Shown here: piece by piece, positions 40,635 through 50,738 of the stretch
Layout: the number at the start of each line of letters is the position of its first letter
Position numbering within the stretch: position 1 is the stretch's first letter
NCBI RefSeq assembly: GCF_028769735.1
Contig: NC_088170.1
Location: 63,217,085 to 63,281,084 of the forward strand
DNA length: 64,000 nt
Source of the DNA: Zonotrichia leucophrys gambelii
Taxonomy: Eukaryota > Chordata > Aves > Passeriformes > Passerellidae
Direction: 5' to 3'
Translations under genes and position numbers: made by a program
Notes under the pieces: model-generated
The model's database searches: none
The model's input: the letters and a program-made list of their open reading frames with translations, nothing else
Told to the model about the DNA's origin: nothing

Positions 40635-40693
40635 CTGTAATGGCTGAGGAAGAGGATGTATGTTGTTATCCCACCAGCCTTTGCTCCCCACAG
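40635..40693 (-). CDS. Possible small coding exon
   Basis: 59 bp on the minus strand between acceptor AACCCTTCCAG and donor CATTACAG|GTGATA. In the frame that fits the next exon it gives 19 codons (LWGAKAGGITTYILFLSHY) plus two bases. A second frame is open too, so coding status is unproven. It would be the most upstream exon I can propose; the intron to 40491 would be only 143 bp. Confidence 0.25.
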
Positions 40694-41944
40694 CTGGAAG
40701 GGTTAATTTCATTTCACCTACATTAAAATACAAAGGCAATACAAAACTGCTGACAGAGATGCTTTATTAAAAAAACCAAATACAAATAAAAATCCACATC
40801 CCTAATGCAGTTGAAGGAGATTGAGTTTGTTCTTGTTTATTTTCAAGTCCAATTAATGATTTGAACTTTGAAAGCCATTGGCATTCCTCACAAGAATTTT
40901 CTAATATTCTTGGAAAACCTTTTTTCTATGATGGAGACACAGAATTTTTATTGAACTGATTAGAAGTGCTTATTTAAGCCAAAGATTATTATATGTGTCT
41001 TTGTGTTTCAGTTTCATATATGATACCATCTGTTGGGCTGGAAATCCAGAGTTTGGAAAGCTGTAAGACAGAAAATCCTGGAAATTTTAAAGCTTCCTCT
41101 GTACTACATTGGATGAATTCTTTAAAGAATTCCTTAAAGAAGGTGCCAGCTACTGACTATGCACAGAGCCTGGGTGTTTGCTGGGTCTCTACTTGACAGG
41201 AATTTTGAAACAGTGGTCTAATGAATAATATTTGATTATGTTAATTTTAAATTAAAAATTGCTACTGAGAAGCAGCCTGTTGTTATTCTCCTTTGTTAAG
41301 GAAATCCATAGCAGGGACACTCCTAATGAGTTCTTTCCTCTCATGCTGCACAGACACTCATACTGAATAAATTCTAAAACCTCATCAGCTTTGCAAATGA
41401 TCATAAACAGCAAGTTTCCTGATCTCCTGGATACTTTTACTGCTGATTGTATTTCAGCAATCCCATGTAATTCAGAATAGCACAGGGAAACCGGAACCTT
41501 TGAAAACAGATTTATTCACAAAAAATAACTGTTTTAAGGCATTTGAGCAACAATCTTTCCAGTATGCTTTAACATAAAATCTTCTCGTTTCTGAGAGTCC
41601 AAATTTTTGCCTTCCTCACCATGGGTTTGTCCTTAGGATAACTACAAATAACTTACAGATTTCCACTTTCTCTAGGTGCGACAGATCTTAAGTAGTTTGG
41701 GGTTTTTAGACTTGAAAATCTTCCAGTCCTTCCTTTTCCTTCTCTCCCTAGAAAAAAATCTTGTTAAGTAGCAGCTGTCTTAGTGAGTCATCAGAACTAG
41801 CATGTCTAGCATCAACATTTACTACCAATCTTCAGAAGGCATAAATCACAATAAACTGGACTGTCCTGATTTATGCCAGGAAAGAATACATAATGCTATG
41901 TAATGCTCCAAATTAATTTGAGAGCCTTTTAGAAGAATCATTGG
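40694..41944. other. AT-rich non-coding stretch
   Basis: No gene or repeat recognised apart from low-complexity runs. No convincing promoter or first exon for the minus-strand gene is visible here. Confidence 0.35.
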
Positions 41945-41988
41945 GAATGGTAGAATGGGTTGGGTTGGGTTGGAAGGAACCTTTAGAG

Positions 41989-41993
41989 GTCGT
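41989..41993. repeat. Target site duplication GTCGT, left copy
   Basis: GTCGT directly before the TGTCATGG left end of the LTR element; the same five bases follow its right end at 44907-44911. Five bases is the length usual for ERVL/class III and some class I elements. Perfect identity supports a recent insertion. Confidence 0.9.
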
Positions 41994-43347
41994 TGTCATG
42001 GTTTGAGCCTGGCACAGAGCCAGTGCCCCCATGAAAATGCCCCACCCTGGTGTCTGCTGTGAGATGTGACCAGGAATAAGCAAAACAGGCTCCAACTTAA
42101 ACATAAATAACACTTTATTACCTAAAACTACAGGAAAAAATAGGAAAGACTATAAGGAAAAGAAAAAAAAAAATTGAAAACCTTACAAAAACCACTTTTC
42201 CTCCTCCCCACTCCCTGACTTTCCCAATCCAATACATTCTCTCAAAACAACTGCTCAGCCTTGGCCCCACACGTTAGTATACTCAAACTGCAGTTCATGA
42301 AGAGGAAACGGAGTCCTTCTTGTTCCATAGGCTTCTCGTGGAGACACACTGAGACCCTCGTGTGCTTCCCTGTCACTCCGGCACCGCCCGGAAAGTCCAT
42401 TTGCCGCTTGTGACACGTTCCTTCCATGCTCAGTGCTCTCACCACCGAGACATGGCCAGAGCTGCTTTTAGGGTGGTCTTTCAAGGATGCCTTGTCTCAC
42501 TCCAAAAAGGCACAGTCTCTGCTTTTGGGACAACTGTCCCCCCCATATATTTCCAACCCCCTGGGGCCGGGGGGTCCTCACAAATGAACCCTCCTGGGTT
42601 TGAGGCACTGCCTCCCCCTAAATGCAGTCTGTGTCACAGGAACAACTGAGTCCATGGCTACAAGAAAAGTCCAGCTAAAAGGCCACTCCAAATCATCTCT
42701 CCCCATCCAATCATCTCCACAATCTCCGGGCCAAAGTCTTATCTCATTTCATCTCTCATCTCCCTTCTTATTCAGCTTCGAGGAGGATTAGCATTTTCGC
42801 AAGGCCCCAATCATGCAAGAAAGGGTTAAAAGTTTTCAGTCTCTGTCTGTCCTGGGAGATGATACTCCCACACATGCTGCTGCTGCGGCCGGCCGGGCTC
42901 TCTCTCTCTCCCCCCTTTCTCCTCCTGGCGGGCTGCCATCACATTCGGTGCCGCCGGCTCTCTCTCTCTCCGGGGGGGGGGGGGGGGAAAGGGGCTGGCT
43001 GCCCGATATCTCGATGTCTCTTGGGGCTCCGCCACCCTTCCATCCTCGAAGCCCCCCGAAGCCCCCTCAAGCCCATCTCTGTCCGGCCCCAGGCCTCACC
43101 GCATGGCTGGCCCCTCCCCCGCCCAGCAGCAGCGGGCCGGGCGAGGGAGAGAGGTCTGAACTCCTCGGCCGCGATGTCCAAAAAAGAGGAAATGCCAGGG
43201 CAGTGCCCTGCTTTTAACCCCTGTGTATTCTCGGAGGTGTGTCCAAACCCCACTGGCTACACCAGGTGTCAGTATGAAACTCAAAACCTTCATTGGTTTG
43301 ACCACAGCTTCCCAGAATTCCCACTCCTTCCGGGTCAAACCATGACA
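41994..43347 (-). repeat. 3' LTR of the TRIM-like element, 1354 bp
   Basis: On the minus strand: U3 with TATA-like GGGTTAAAAG (43211-43220) only about 130 bp from the start; then a GC-rich stretch with C16 followed by a GA repeat; and AATAAA (42114-42119) about 120 bp from the end. If both signals are used, R is about 1 kb long, an unusual layout for an LTR. The ORFs inside (80-139 codons, both strands) carry no motif and shift between the two LTR copies, so I do not call them genes. Confidence 0.88.
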
Positions 43348-43367
43348 ATCCACCCTTCACCTCCGAG
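43348..43367 (-). other. Polypurine tract of the LTR element
   Basis: Minus strand GGAGGTGAAGGGTGGAT immediately before the TGTCATGG start of the 3' LTR. It is purine-rich and correctly placed for plus-strand priming. Its 5' part also belongs to a 17-bp inverted repeat with the LTR. Confidence 0.75.
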
Positions 43368-43502
43368 AATACACTTTCTAAAATTATCAACAGGACTACA
43401 AAACACTTCTACACAACAATACCTTAGATTCACTATGACTATTCATCTACCTTAACTTAGTACATGCTTTCCTTATTCTTCTTGGTCTCATCTCACAGCT
43501 TT

Positions 43503-43505
43503 ACC
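43503..43505 (-). promoter_or_regulatory. Splice-donor-like site in the element's leader
   Basis: Minus strand GATGAG|GTAAAG, about 20 bases downstream of the primer binding site. Retroviral leaders commonly carry a donor near here. Its presence in an element without env suggests inheritance from a coding-competent parent. Usage is not shown. Confidence 0.4.
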
Positions 43506-43522
43506 TCATCATTCTCCCGTGA

Positions 43523-43545
43523 TTCGATTCCCGGTCAGGGAACCA
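43523..43545 (-). other. Primer binding site, tRNA-Glu type
   Basis: The plus strand at 43523-43545 reads TTCGATTCCCGGTCAGGGAA followed by CCA, the 3' end of vertebrate tRNA-Glu including the added CCA. On the element's (minus) strand this is the complementary primer binding site, five T residues after the 5' LTR. All 23 bases agree with the tRNA-Glu 3' end as I know it. Confidence 0.85.
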
Positions 43546-43550
43546 AAAAA

Positions 43551-44906
43551 TGTCATGGTTTGAGCCTGGCACAGAGCCAGTGCCCCCATGAAAATGCCCC
43601 ACCCTGGTGTCTGCTGTGAGATGTGACCAGGAATAAGCAAAACAGGCTCCAACTTAAACATAAATAACACTTTATTACCTAAAACTACAGGAAAAAATAG
43701 GAAAGACTATAAGGAAAAGAAAAAAAAAAATTGAAAACCTTACAAAAACCACTTTTCCTCCTCCCCACTCCCTGACTTTCCCAATCCAATACATTCTCTC
43801 AAAACAACTGCTCAGCCTTGGCCCCACACGTTAGTATACTCAAACTGCAGTTCATGAAGAGGAAACGGAGTCCTTCTTGTTCCATAGGCTTCTCGTGGAG
43901 ACACACTGAGACCCTCGTGTGCTTCCCTGTCACTCCGGCACCGCCCGGAAAGTCCATTTGCCGCTTGTGACACGTTCCTTCCATGCTCAGTGCTCTCACC
44001 ACCGAGACATGGCCAGAGCTGCTTTTAGGGTGGTCTTTCAAGGATGCCTTGTCTCACTCCAAAAAGGCACAGTCTCTGCTTTTGGGACAACTGTCCCCCC
44101 CATATATTTCCAACCCCCTGGGGCCGGGGGGTCCTCACAAATGAACCCTCCTGGGTTTGAGGCACTGCCTCCCCCTAAATGCAGTCTGTGTCACAGGAAC
44201 AACTGAGTCCATGGCTACAAGAAAAGTCCAGCTAAAAGGCCACTCCAAATCATCTCTCCCCATCCAATCATCTCCACAATCTCCGGGCCAAAGTCTTATC
44301 TCATTTCATCTCTCATCTCCCTTCTTATTCAGCTTCGAGGAGGATTAGCATTTTCGCAAGGCCCCAATCATGCAAGAAAGGGTTAAAAGTTTTCAGTCTC
44401 TGTCTGTCCTGGGAGATGATACTCCCACACATGCTGCTGCTGCGGCCGGCCGGGCTCTCTCTCTCTCCCCCCTTTCTCCTCCTGGCGGGCTGCCATCACA
44501 TTCGGTGCCGCCGGCTCTCTCTCTCTCCGGGGGGGGGGGGGGGGAAAGGGGCTGGCTGCCCGATATCTCGATGTCTCTTGGGGCTCCGCCACCCTTCCAT
44601 CCTCGAAGCCCCCCCGAAGCCCCCTCAAGCCCATCTCTGTCCCGGCCCCAGGCCTCACCGCATGGCTGGCCCCTCCCCCGCCCAGCAGCAGCGGGCCGGG
44701 CGAGGGAGAGAGGTCTGAACTCCTCGGCCGCGATGTCCAAAAAAGAGGAAATGCCAGGGCAGTGCCCTGCTTTTAACCCCTGTGTATTCTCGGAGGTGTG
44801 TCCAAACCCCACTGGCTACACCAGGTGTCAGTATGAAACTCAAAACCTTCATTGGTTTGACCACAGCTTCCCAGAATTCCCACTCCTTCCGGGTCAAACC
44901 ATGACA
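43551..44906 (-). repeat. 5' LTR of the TRIM-like element, 1356 bp
   Basis: Same content as the left LTR, two bases longer: one extra C in the C-run near 44610 and one in the 'gtcccggcccc' run near 44640. TATA-like GGGTTAAAAG at 44770-44779; AATAAA at 43671-43676 on the minus strand. As the 5' LTR it should supply the promoter. The C16 run has the same length in both LTRs. Confidence 0.88.
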
Positions 44907-44911
44907 GTCGT
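44907..44911. repeat. Target site duplication GTCGT, right copy
   Basis: Exact match to the left copy at 41989-41993, immediately after the CATGACA end of the LTR. Interrupted CR1 sequence resumes directly after it. Confidence 0.9.
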
Positions 44912-45021
44912 CCAGTCCAACTCTCCTGCATTAAGCAGGGACATTTCCAAATAGATCAGAAATTCATCCAATTTTACCTTGAAGATACTCAGGGACAGAT
45001 GTTTTAGTAGACCCTGGAGCT

Positions 45022-45166
45022 ATAGGGCAAGGGGTAATGGTTTAAACCAAAAGAGAGTAAATTTAAGTCAGAAATAAGGAAGAATTTTTTTTTACAGTGA
45101 ACGTGTTGAGACACAAAAAACTTTCCCAGAGAGGTGTTGGATGCCTCAATCCTGGACACTTTCAAG
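45022..45166 (+). mobile_element. CR1 fragment, plus strand, truncated at both ends
   Basis: 'gggcaaggggtaatggttta', then 'aagagagtaaatttaagtca', 'cccagagaggtgttggatgc' and 'ctcaatcctggacactttca' follow the usual CR1 order upstream of its tail. The final 100 bp and the tail are missing. It lies in opposite orientation to the CR1 just left of it, so it is a separate insertion or an inverted remnant. Confidence 0.8.
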
Positions 45167-45242
45167 GTAATAGATTGATTATTAGTCATTGAAGTGTAAG
45201 TAAAATGAAAAAACCAAAAAAAAAGGAATAGAAAATAAAAAG

Positions 45243-46190
45243 TCACTTTTTACAACTAGTTTCATAGACAATAGGCTATGTGCATCAGCTATACAGATCA
45301 ATGTATGTATATTAAAGTTTTCATGAAATGAGTAGGACTAGCATTTTTTATTTTAAATATCTAAAGACTGTAGTCACCTTAAATTTAAGATGAGTAAGTC
45401 ACCAATGGGATTTAGAAGCCTTTTTTCCATGCCCACCTGCATGATGATGCATACAGTGCAAGCTGAGGAACTCAAGGGTACTTGCCTCAGGTTACAGAGA
45501 CTGTTCAGAGCTTGTTTTCAGTATGTAAGACCAGGAAACTACCTTCTATAGGGAAAAAAAATTCCCTTCAAATGTTTCCAACTCTAGAGCTTCCCTAGGG
45601 CTTTTCATGAAGAAAAAATGCTTGAATACAACTAATGTGTCTCAATATCCACCTTCATTTTCATAGGCGTGTGGGGACCCTGCAGGATGAAGAACACTAC
45701 ATTCAGCCAGCTTTTCTTTCCATGGAGTCTCTATGGATCAAAACTTGGTTATCCAGGGTGTACCAACACAGACCAAAGTAGTCTCGTATTTTGATCCCTA
45801 GAAACTAGGGAGGGATGATTTCCCTCCCTCTCACCACAAATCTATTTGGCAAACATGATGTTATGTTGATATTACTGGTAAATTCCTTACATATAAGAAT
45901 TTTGAACTTTTATTCAGAGGAAACAAATTCACTGCATGAGGATTTTGACTTTATATAATATAAACTGCCCTTATTTCCTGAGTATCTGGAAATTACCGTT
46001 ATTATTGATTACCCTTATTAAATGATTACCCTTATTAAGACCACTACAGCCTTTAGACTAAAATACCTTAGACATTTAAAATAAAAAAGTGCTAGTCCTA
46101 CTCATTTCATGAAAACTTTTCTATATGTATGTTGATCTGTGTAGGTGATGTGCATAGCCTATTGTCTGTGAAACTAGTTGTAAAAAGTGA
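45243..46190. mobile_element. 948-bp unit with 124-bp inverted arms (possible DNA transposon)
   Basis: The left arm (45243-45366, starting TCACTTTTTACAACTAGTTT) is repeated in reverse complement at 46067-46190, about 89% identical, mostly transitions. Weaker similarity continues inward for about 15 bp (left to about 45381, right to about 46036) across a 17-bp gap. The roughly 650-bp centre has no ORF of note. This fits a non-autonomous DNA transposon with long terminal inverted repeats, or an old inverted duplication. I find no clear target duplication and cannot name a superfamily. Confidence 0.6.
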
Positions 46191-49100
46191 TATCTGCCTT
46201 GATCATCATCTCCTTTGAAGTGCCCTAAAGGATATGAAATGAACAAGTTTGGTTTTTTCTCTTATCTTATAAAAAACTGACAATTCTGTTGCCATTTCTG
46301 TAGTGTTGCTGTTTCCCCAGGAAAAAAGGTATGTGCATTTGAATTGGCTGCCTCCCTATCCATCTGTTAATTTCTCTCCCTGTGTTCTCTTCCTAATCAC
46401 CTTTGAACATTTCAAACAAATTTGAAAGCAGAAAGTCTAAAAAAAAATTAAATTCCTGCAAGTTTTGTGAAAACAGTCATCTGCCTCTCAGAAAGAGATT
46501 TGAATTGGCAGTCCCATTGTGGGAAAGACAGATCAAATTGAGACAGATAAGGCTCCTAGATCAGACAGAACTATATATTGCACTCAGACAGATGGCTGGC
46601 CTGCCAGCATGGCAACAAAGAGCATGTGTACTCAGGATTATCACCAGCACATGTTAAATCTGTTCCAATTGTTGCCTGTGTCCTGCCATGGTTACTGCTG
46701 GAGGAAGGTTTGGGTCATAAAGAACTCAAATCCATAAGAGATCAGCCTACATTATCTTCACAGCACACCAGAAAATCAGAAATGTGATGTTTTGCTTTTA
46801 TTTTATGTTTGCACCAGGGTTTATAACAGGAAATCAGAATAAGTTTGTATTGTTTTTCTTTTATTAAACCAAACTACCTTATTGAGCAATATTCAAGACT
46901 AAAAAGCATCTGGAATCTAACTATTTATCTTCTCTTTTTTTAGAATAAAGGTCAGACAAAAAGGAAAACTTATTTCCAGAAATGTATCAGCTAATAATAC
47001 CAGCACCTTCAGGAAAAAGTAGGTACAAAAGACATACTGATGAAGATGTTATTTATAACACATGAGTTGGATATCCAAATTGTGATGATTAAACCAGTAA
47101 GTGAGCAATATATTTGCTGAGTTTGTACTTCCTAAACTATTTCAATTTCAAGACAGCAAAATCTTTTTTATAAGACATTTGAAATCAAATTTTCTGTTTA
47201 CCTAATACAAAGAATAATGTTTTTCAAGTACACTGCACAGCTGTTGAGGTAATTATATTTGAGTTCACCTTTTTTTTTAATTTATCACTGGCAGTCAGTG
47301 TGACTGCAATCCATAGAAGCCATTGTATGACTAATGAAGACATGGAAGATAAACTCCTCAGTGGAGGTAATTAAGGTGGAACACAAAAGGTCTCTTTACC
47401 AGCATTTCTCCTGTCAGACTTGGAGATCACCAAGATCTGCTCAGCCACCCTTTCTTGGTCTTTCCTTTAGGCATTTTTTTATTCCACTAGGAAAGAAGGA
47501 ATAGAGACCTGTCTGTGCTGACTTTGTATTGCACATAAGGAATTCCTAATGTGCTCTTGAGGACACATCTTCATCCTTCTTGACTTCATGGAGAGGAATA
47601 GACAACTCCATGAGACCCAGACTGGCTGACACCATTCCTGGGATGAGCTCTGGTTTTTGGGAAGGCTGCCAACACCTGCAGTGTTGGGAGCTGTGGGCTG
47701 TGGCACATGTGGTATATACATGATATACGGACCCCTCAAACTGTGCAGTGCATAATGGGTGGCCACAATAAATTAAATGCTCATTCAACACAACATTATG
47801 AAAACTTTTGATGAAAATACTAATGAGATATAAGGTATTTAAACAGCTTTGCTTAAGTTTCTTATCATTAAAATTGATCCTCCCAGCTGCAAAGCAGAGA
47901 AAAATTCAAAAAGTGTTAGATACTCCTTTTGTTTTCAGCTTTGCCACAGATTTCCCAAGTCTATATAAATTGCCTGTGTTTTGTGCCACAGCACCCAGGT
48001 CTAAACTTGAAGGTCTGTTTATGGATGCATTCATTAATGCTTGTAGGGTCCCAGATGTGCCTACCTGATCCCAGAGGAATTAATTATACCTACAAAGACC
48101 AAAAGAGAGTAAAGAAAGTAACTGGCTGAAAAATATTAGATGTGTTAATTCATTATTTATACTGAAGAGAGTTTATACTAAACTAATTATTGAATTTTCT
48201 TTCTTTTCCTACTTCTCATTATATAAATGAGACTACTGCACTCCTTTCAGGTTCCTTCTGGAATAATCCTAAACTGTGGAGCTACAAAGTTCTGGCCCAT
48301 GAGTAAATAATTCACAAAGGTGTGGTTTATTAATAAGCATTTAAAATGGAGTTTCATTTAGTCTTTGGCTTCCTCCTGAAAGATGAAACTGTGTTATGTA
48401 ACAGGAAATTTTGTTGTGAATCCTGTGTGGTCCATCCGAGGATAAAAACCTTCTCACTGCTGCTACAAAACCTGGGTAGGCTGCAGGGTAAGAAATTCAC
48501 CATTTGAATTCCTCTGCACACAGACTAACAAGCCAACTCTTCTACCCAGTGCACACAAGTGACATAGAGAAAATTCATGGAAAATTCAGGGATGAAAGGT
48601 CCTGGCTCTTATTAAGTCAGTTTTCAAAAGGGTGTGTTTCAACAGCTCATAGTTCATATTTAAATGCCATGGAAATTCTGTGCTAGGTCTGGTGCAGACT
48701 CCAAGCTGTTTCCATGGAGGGAATTACAGTAATGCAGGATGCAGATGGGGATGGAAAGGGAAGGGGAATTAGAGAAATCCTTGTTGCCTAACTTGTGTAC
48801 AGGGAGCCCTCTGGCTGCAAGGTGTGTGTCACCAACACAGAGAGGAGCTTGTAGGAGGCTGTTGGAATGGAAGAAATAAATGGAAATGGATTTTAATAAC
48901 CACCAAGGAAAAACACAACCCAAAAATCAGTGATACAAATAGTAAACAATAGTTCTCTTCAGGTATCTATACAAATATCATGCTAAATTACTGAAAAGAT
49001 CTAGAGTGGAAAAAACAAGAAATGTGGTTGTGAGGTTTTAATGAACTTGCATCATTGTAGTTCCAGGTTTTATTCTGGTAATTTCCATGAATAGTGAAAA

Positions 49101-50253
49101 TTTCTTAAAGTAAAACCCTGCAAACAATGACTTTTACTGAGGGAATAGAAAACCTTGTCTGAAAAAAAACAAAAGCAAATTACTGTGAATCTCAGGGACT
49201 GTGACTATTTCTCAATTACTTCTCAGCAGTTGTAATCACAGTCCTTACACTTCATAGCTGCTCACGCTGGGACAGTAAAGCTGGCCTCAGAAAGCAGGGC
49301 CTAAGGAATCTCAACCAAATCTCAACTAATAAAAGCCAAAGTTGTGCCTGAAATAGGAATGCATCACTCTGGTCACTGCACTTCTGGATTTAACTCAGAA
49401 CTTCAAAGGAAAGAATCACAATGGAGAATACAGCACAAAAAGCATAACATTCCTAAAAAGAGATGTATGAAATATTGAACAGATTTTTCTCTAAAACCAT
49501 CTTTCCATTGCACTTCAGTTTTATGCCTGTATTTTCAAGATGTTGATATGGTTTCAGGTGAAATTATAGCTTTTGTAAGCTTACCAGAGGGACAATCAGT
49601 TTTCTAGTTTTTCATTATGACTTTTTAAAATATTTTTTAACCTTTCATAGAGGGAAGCCAAATCCAACATCTAAAATCTCCAGGAAAATATTTGCTAAAA
49701 GTTTTGATAATTATTGTATTTAAATATATAATTTCAAAGAAGTTTCAAAAATTAATCTTTTGGTGTTTGAGAAACTTGTATATAATATAGTGTAAGTGTA
49801 TAGTAGATGTATTTCATCTGAACAAGTCTACTCAGCCCCTTGTAAAGTCTGTATGTTAATGCCTAAATATAAGAGAGTAAAAATAAAATTTTACAACCCT
49901 GTAATGCTTCCAACAGTTTGATTCTGGGTCTTTTTGAGGTTAAAATGATGTCCCTGAGGGCTTTCTTTACCAGGAAATTCTTTAGCCTTTTTCTGTATTA
50001 ATGCAGAATTTACCACCAGCAAGTTGTGGCAAGAAGTTCCTTATCTTATATTCTTCATCATGCTATTGAATAGGCAACACCCATGTTTATTTATTTGTTC
50101 CATTTTTCCCTTCCAGAATGTTTTACATTCCTTTGTTTTCCTATTGAAATAGAAAATAAACAACAATCAGTATTAACCATTTTCTTACCACATTCTGAAG
50201 GTGAAAATCCTATTGCTTAGATATTACATTAATATATTCAAAAATACCATTTA

Positions 50254-50490
50254 TACCAAACTATAACTTTGTAGTGCTGTTTTTTCATTTTTTGTAAAAG
50301 CTTTCATTTTAAGCACAGATTCTGAAAAGACTGAAATTTCCAATCCATTAACATCATGATGCCATGAGAGAAAATATCTCAAATTGCTTTGGTAACAAAT
50401 ATTTTTGTTACGGTTGGAGTCTAACAAATCTATTAATGCTTTCTCCCCAAAGTTTGCCACAGAGCTGAACATAGATGGCTTCTTGCTGTT
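50254..50490 (-). CDS. Protein-like open block, possible exon or pseudogene
   Basis: About 78 open codons on the minus strand in strongly AT-rich DNA, ending in TAA at its low-coordinate end. An early part reads SSVANFGEKALIDLLDSN and a late part ESVLKMKAFTKNEKTALQ. Composition is balanced (K, E, N, S, L), unlike most chance ORFs nearby. Possible acceptors (GTTCAG, AACAG) are weak and there is no AATAAA soon after the stop. Not linked in phase to the gene further left. Chance remains likely. Confidence 0.2.
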
Positions 50491-50693
50491 TCAGTCTCTA
50501 TTACCATTAGCTTATTTTCAGGTATGTTCTTCTATTTAGAAGACAATTTTCAAGACAGACAACAGTGGAAAAGGGCTTTAAAGAAACTGAATCAAGAAAA
50601 TATAATGGATTATATAGAATTTGTTCTTTCCTTAAAATAAAATCTATTTTCTAAGACAAGTGAAAAGGAGTGCAAAAATGGGTAAAAGAGATT

Positions 50694-50738
50694 AAATATA
50701 TAATATATATATATATATTATATATATAAAATATATAG
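50694..50738. repeat. (TA)n microsatellite
   Basis: Interrupted TA dinucleotide run, self-complementary. Ordinary simple repeat. Confidence 0.85.

Larger units (their letters stand above)
41994..44906 (-). mobile_element. Complete non-autonomous LTR retroelement (TRIM-like), young
   Basis: Two LTRs (41994-43347 and 43551-44906), both TG...CA with a perfect 13-bp terminal inverted repeat (TGTCATGGTTTGA / TCAAACCATGACA), enclose only 203 bp (43348-43550). Read on the minus strand, the right LTR is the 5' LTR, followed by TTTTT, a tRNA-Glu primer binding site, a splice-donor-like GATGAG|GTAAAG, about 150 bp of non-coding DNA, a polypurine tract and the 3' LTR. No gag, pol or env remains, so it must have been mobilised in trans. 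The LTRs differ, by eye, only by two single-C length changes, so insertion was recent. The LTR opening TGTCATGGTTTGAGCC and the 5-bp duplication suggest an ERVL-like origin (inference). Confidence 0.9.
41945..45000 (-). mobile_element. CR1 fragment split by a young LTR element
   Basis: The left part (41945-41993) reads 'tagaatgggttgggttgggt' then 'ggaaggaacctttagaggtc'. The right part (44907-45000) resumes with 'ccagtccaactctcctgcat' and 'taagcagggacatttcc'. Removing 41994-44906 and one copy of GTCGT restores a continuous CR1 tail in minus orientation, about 140 bp long, with a small local (GGGTT)n expansion. The CR1 is clearly older than the LTR element. Confidence 0.85.

Noticed and set aside
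43523..43545. tRNA gene remnant (T-arm and CCA end of tRNA-Glu)
   Set aside because: Only the 3' end plus CCA is present, exactly five bases from an LTR end; this is a primer binding site, not a tRNA gene or SINE.
42362..44954. Many ORFs of 80-198 codons on both strands inside the LTR element, duplicated between copies
   Set aside because: They lie in LTR sequence rich in GC and simple repeats, show no retroviral or other motif, exist in nearly all frames and are disrupted differently by the two single-C length changes between the LTRs.
47342..47790. Overlapping minus-strand ORFs, one ending in a plausible C-terminus-like charged tail
   Set aside because: All three frames are open over much of the region because of its composition, and donors or acceptors do not give a consistent exon.
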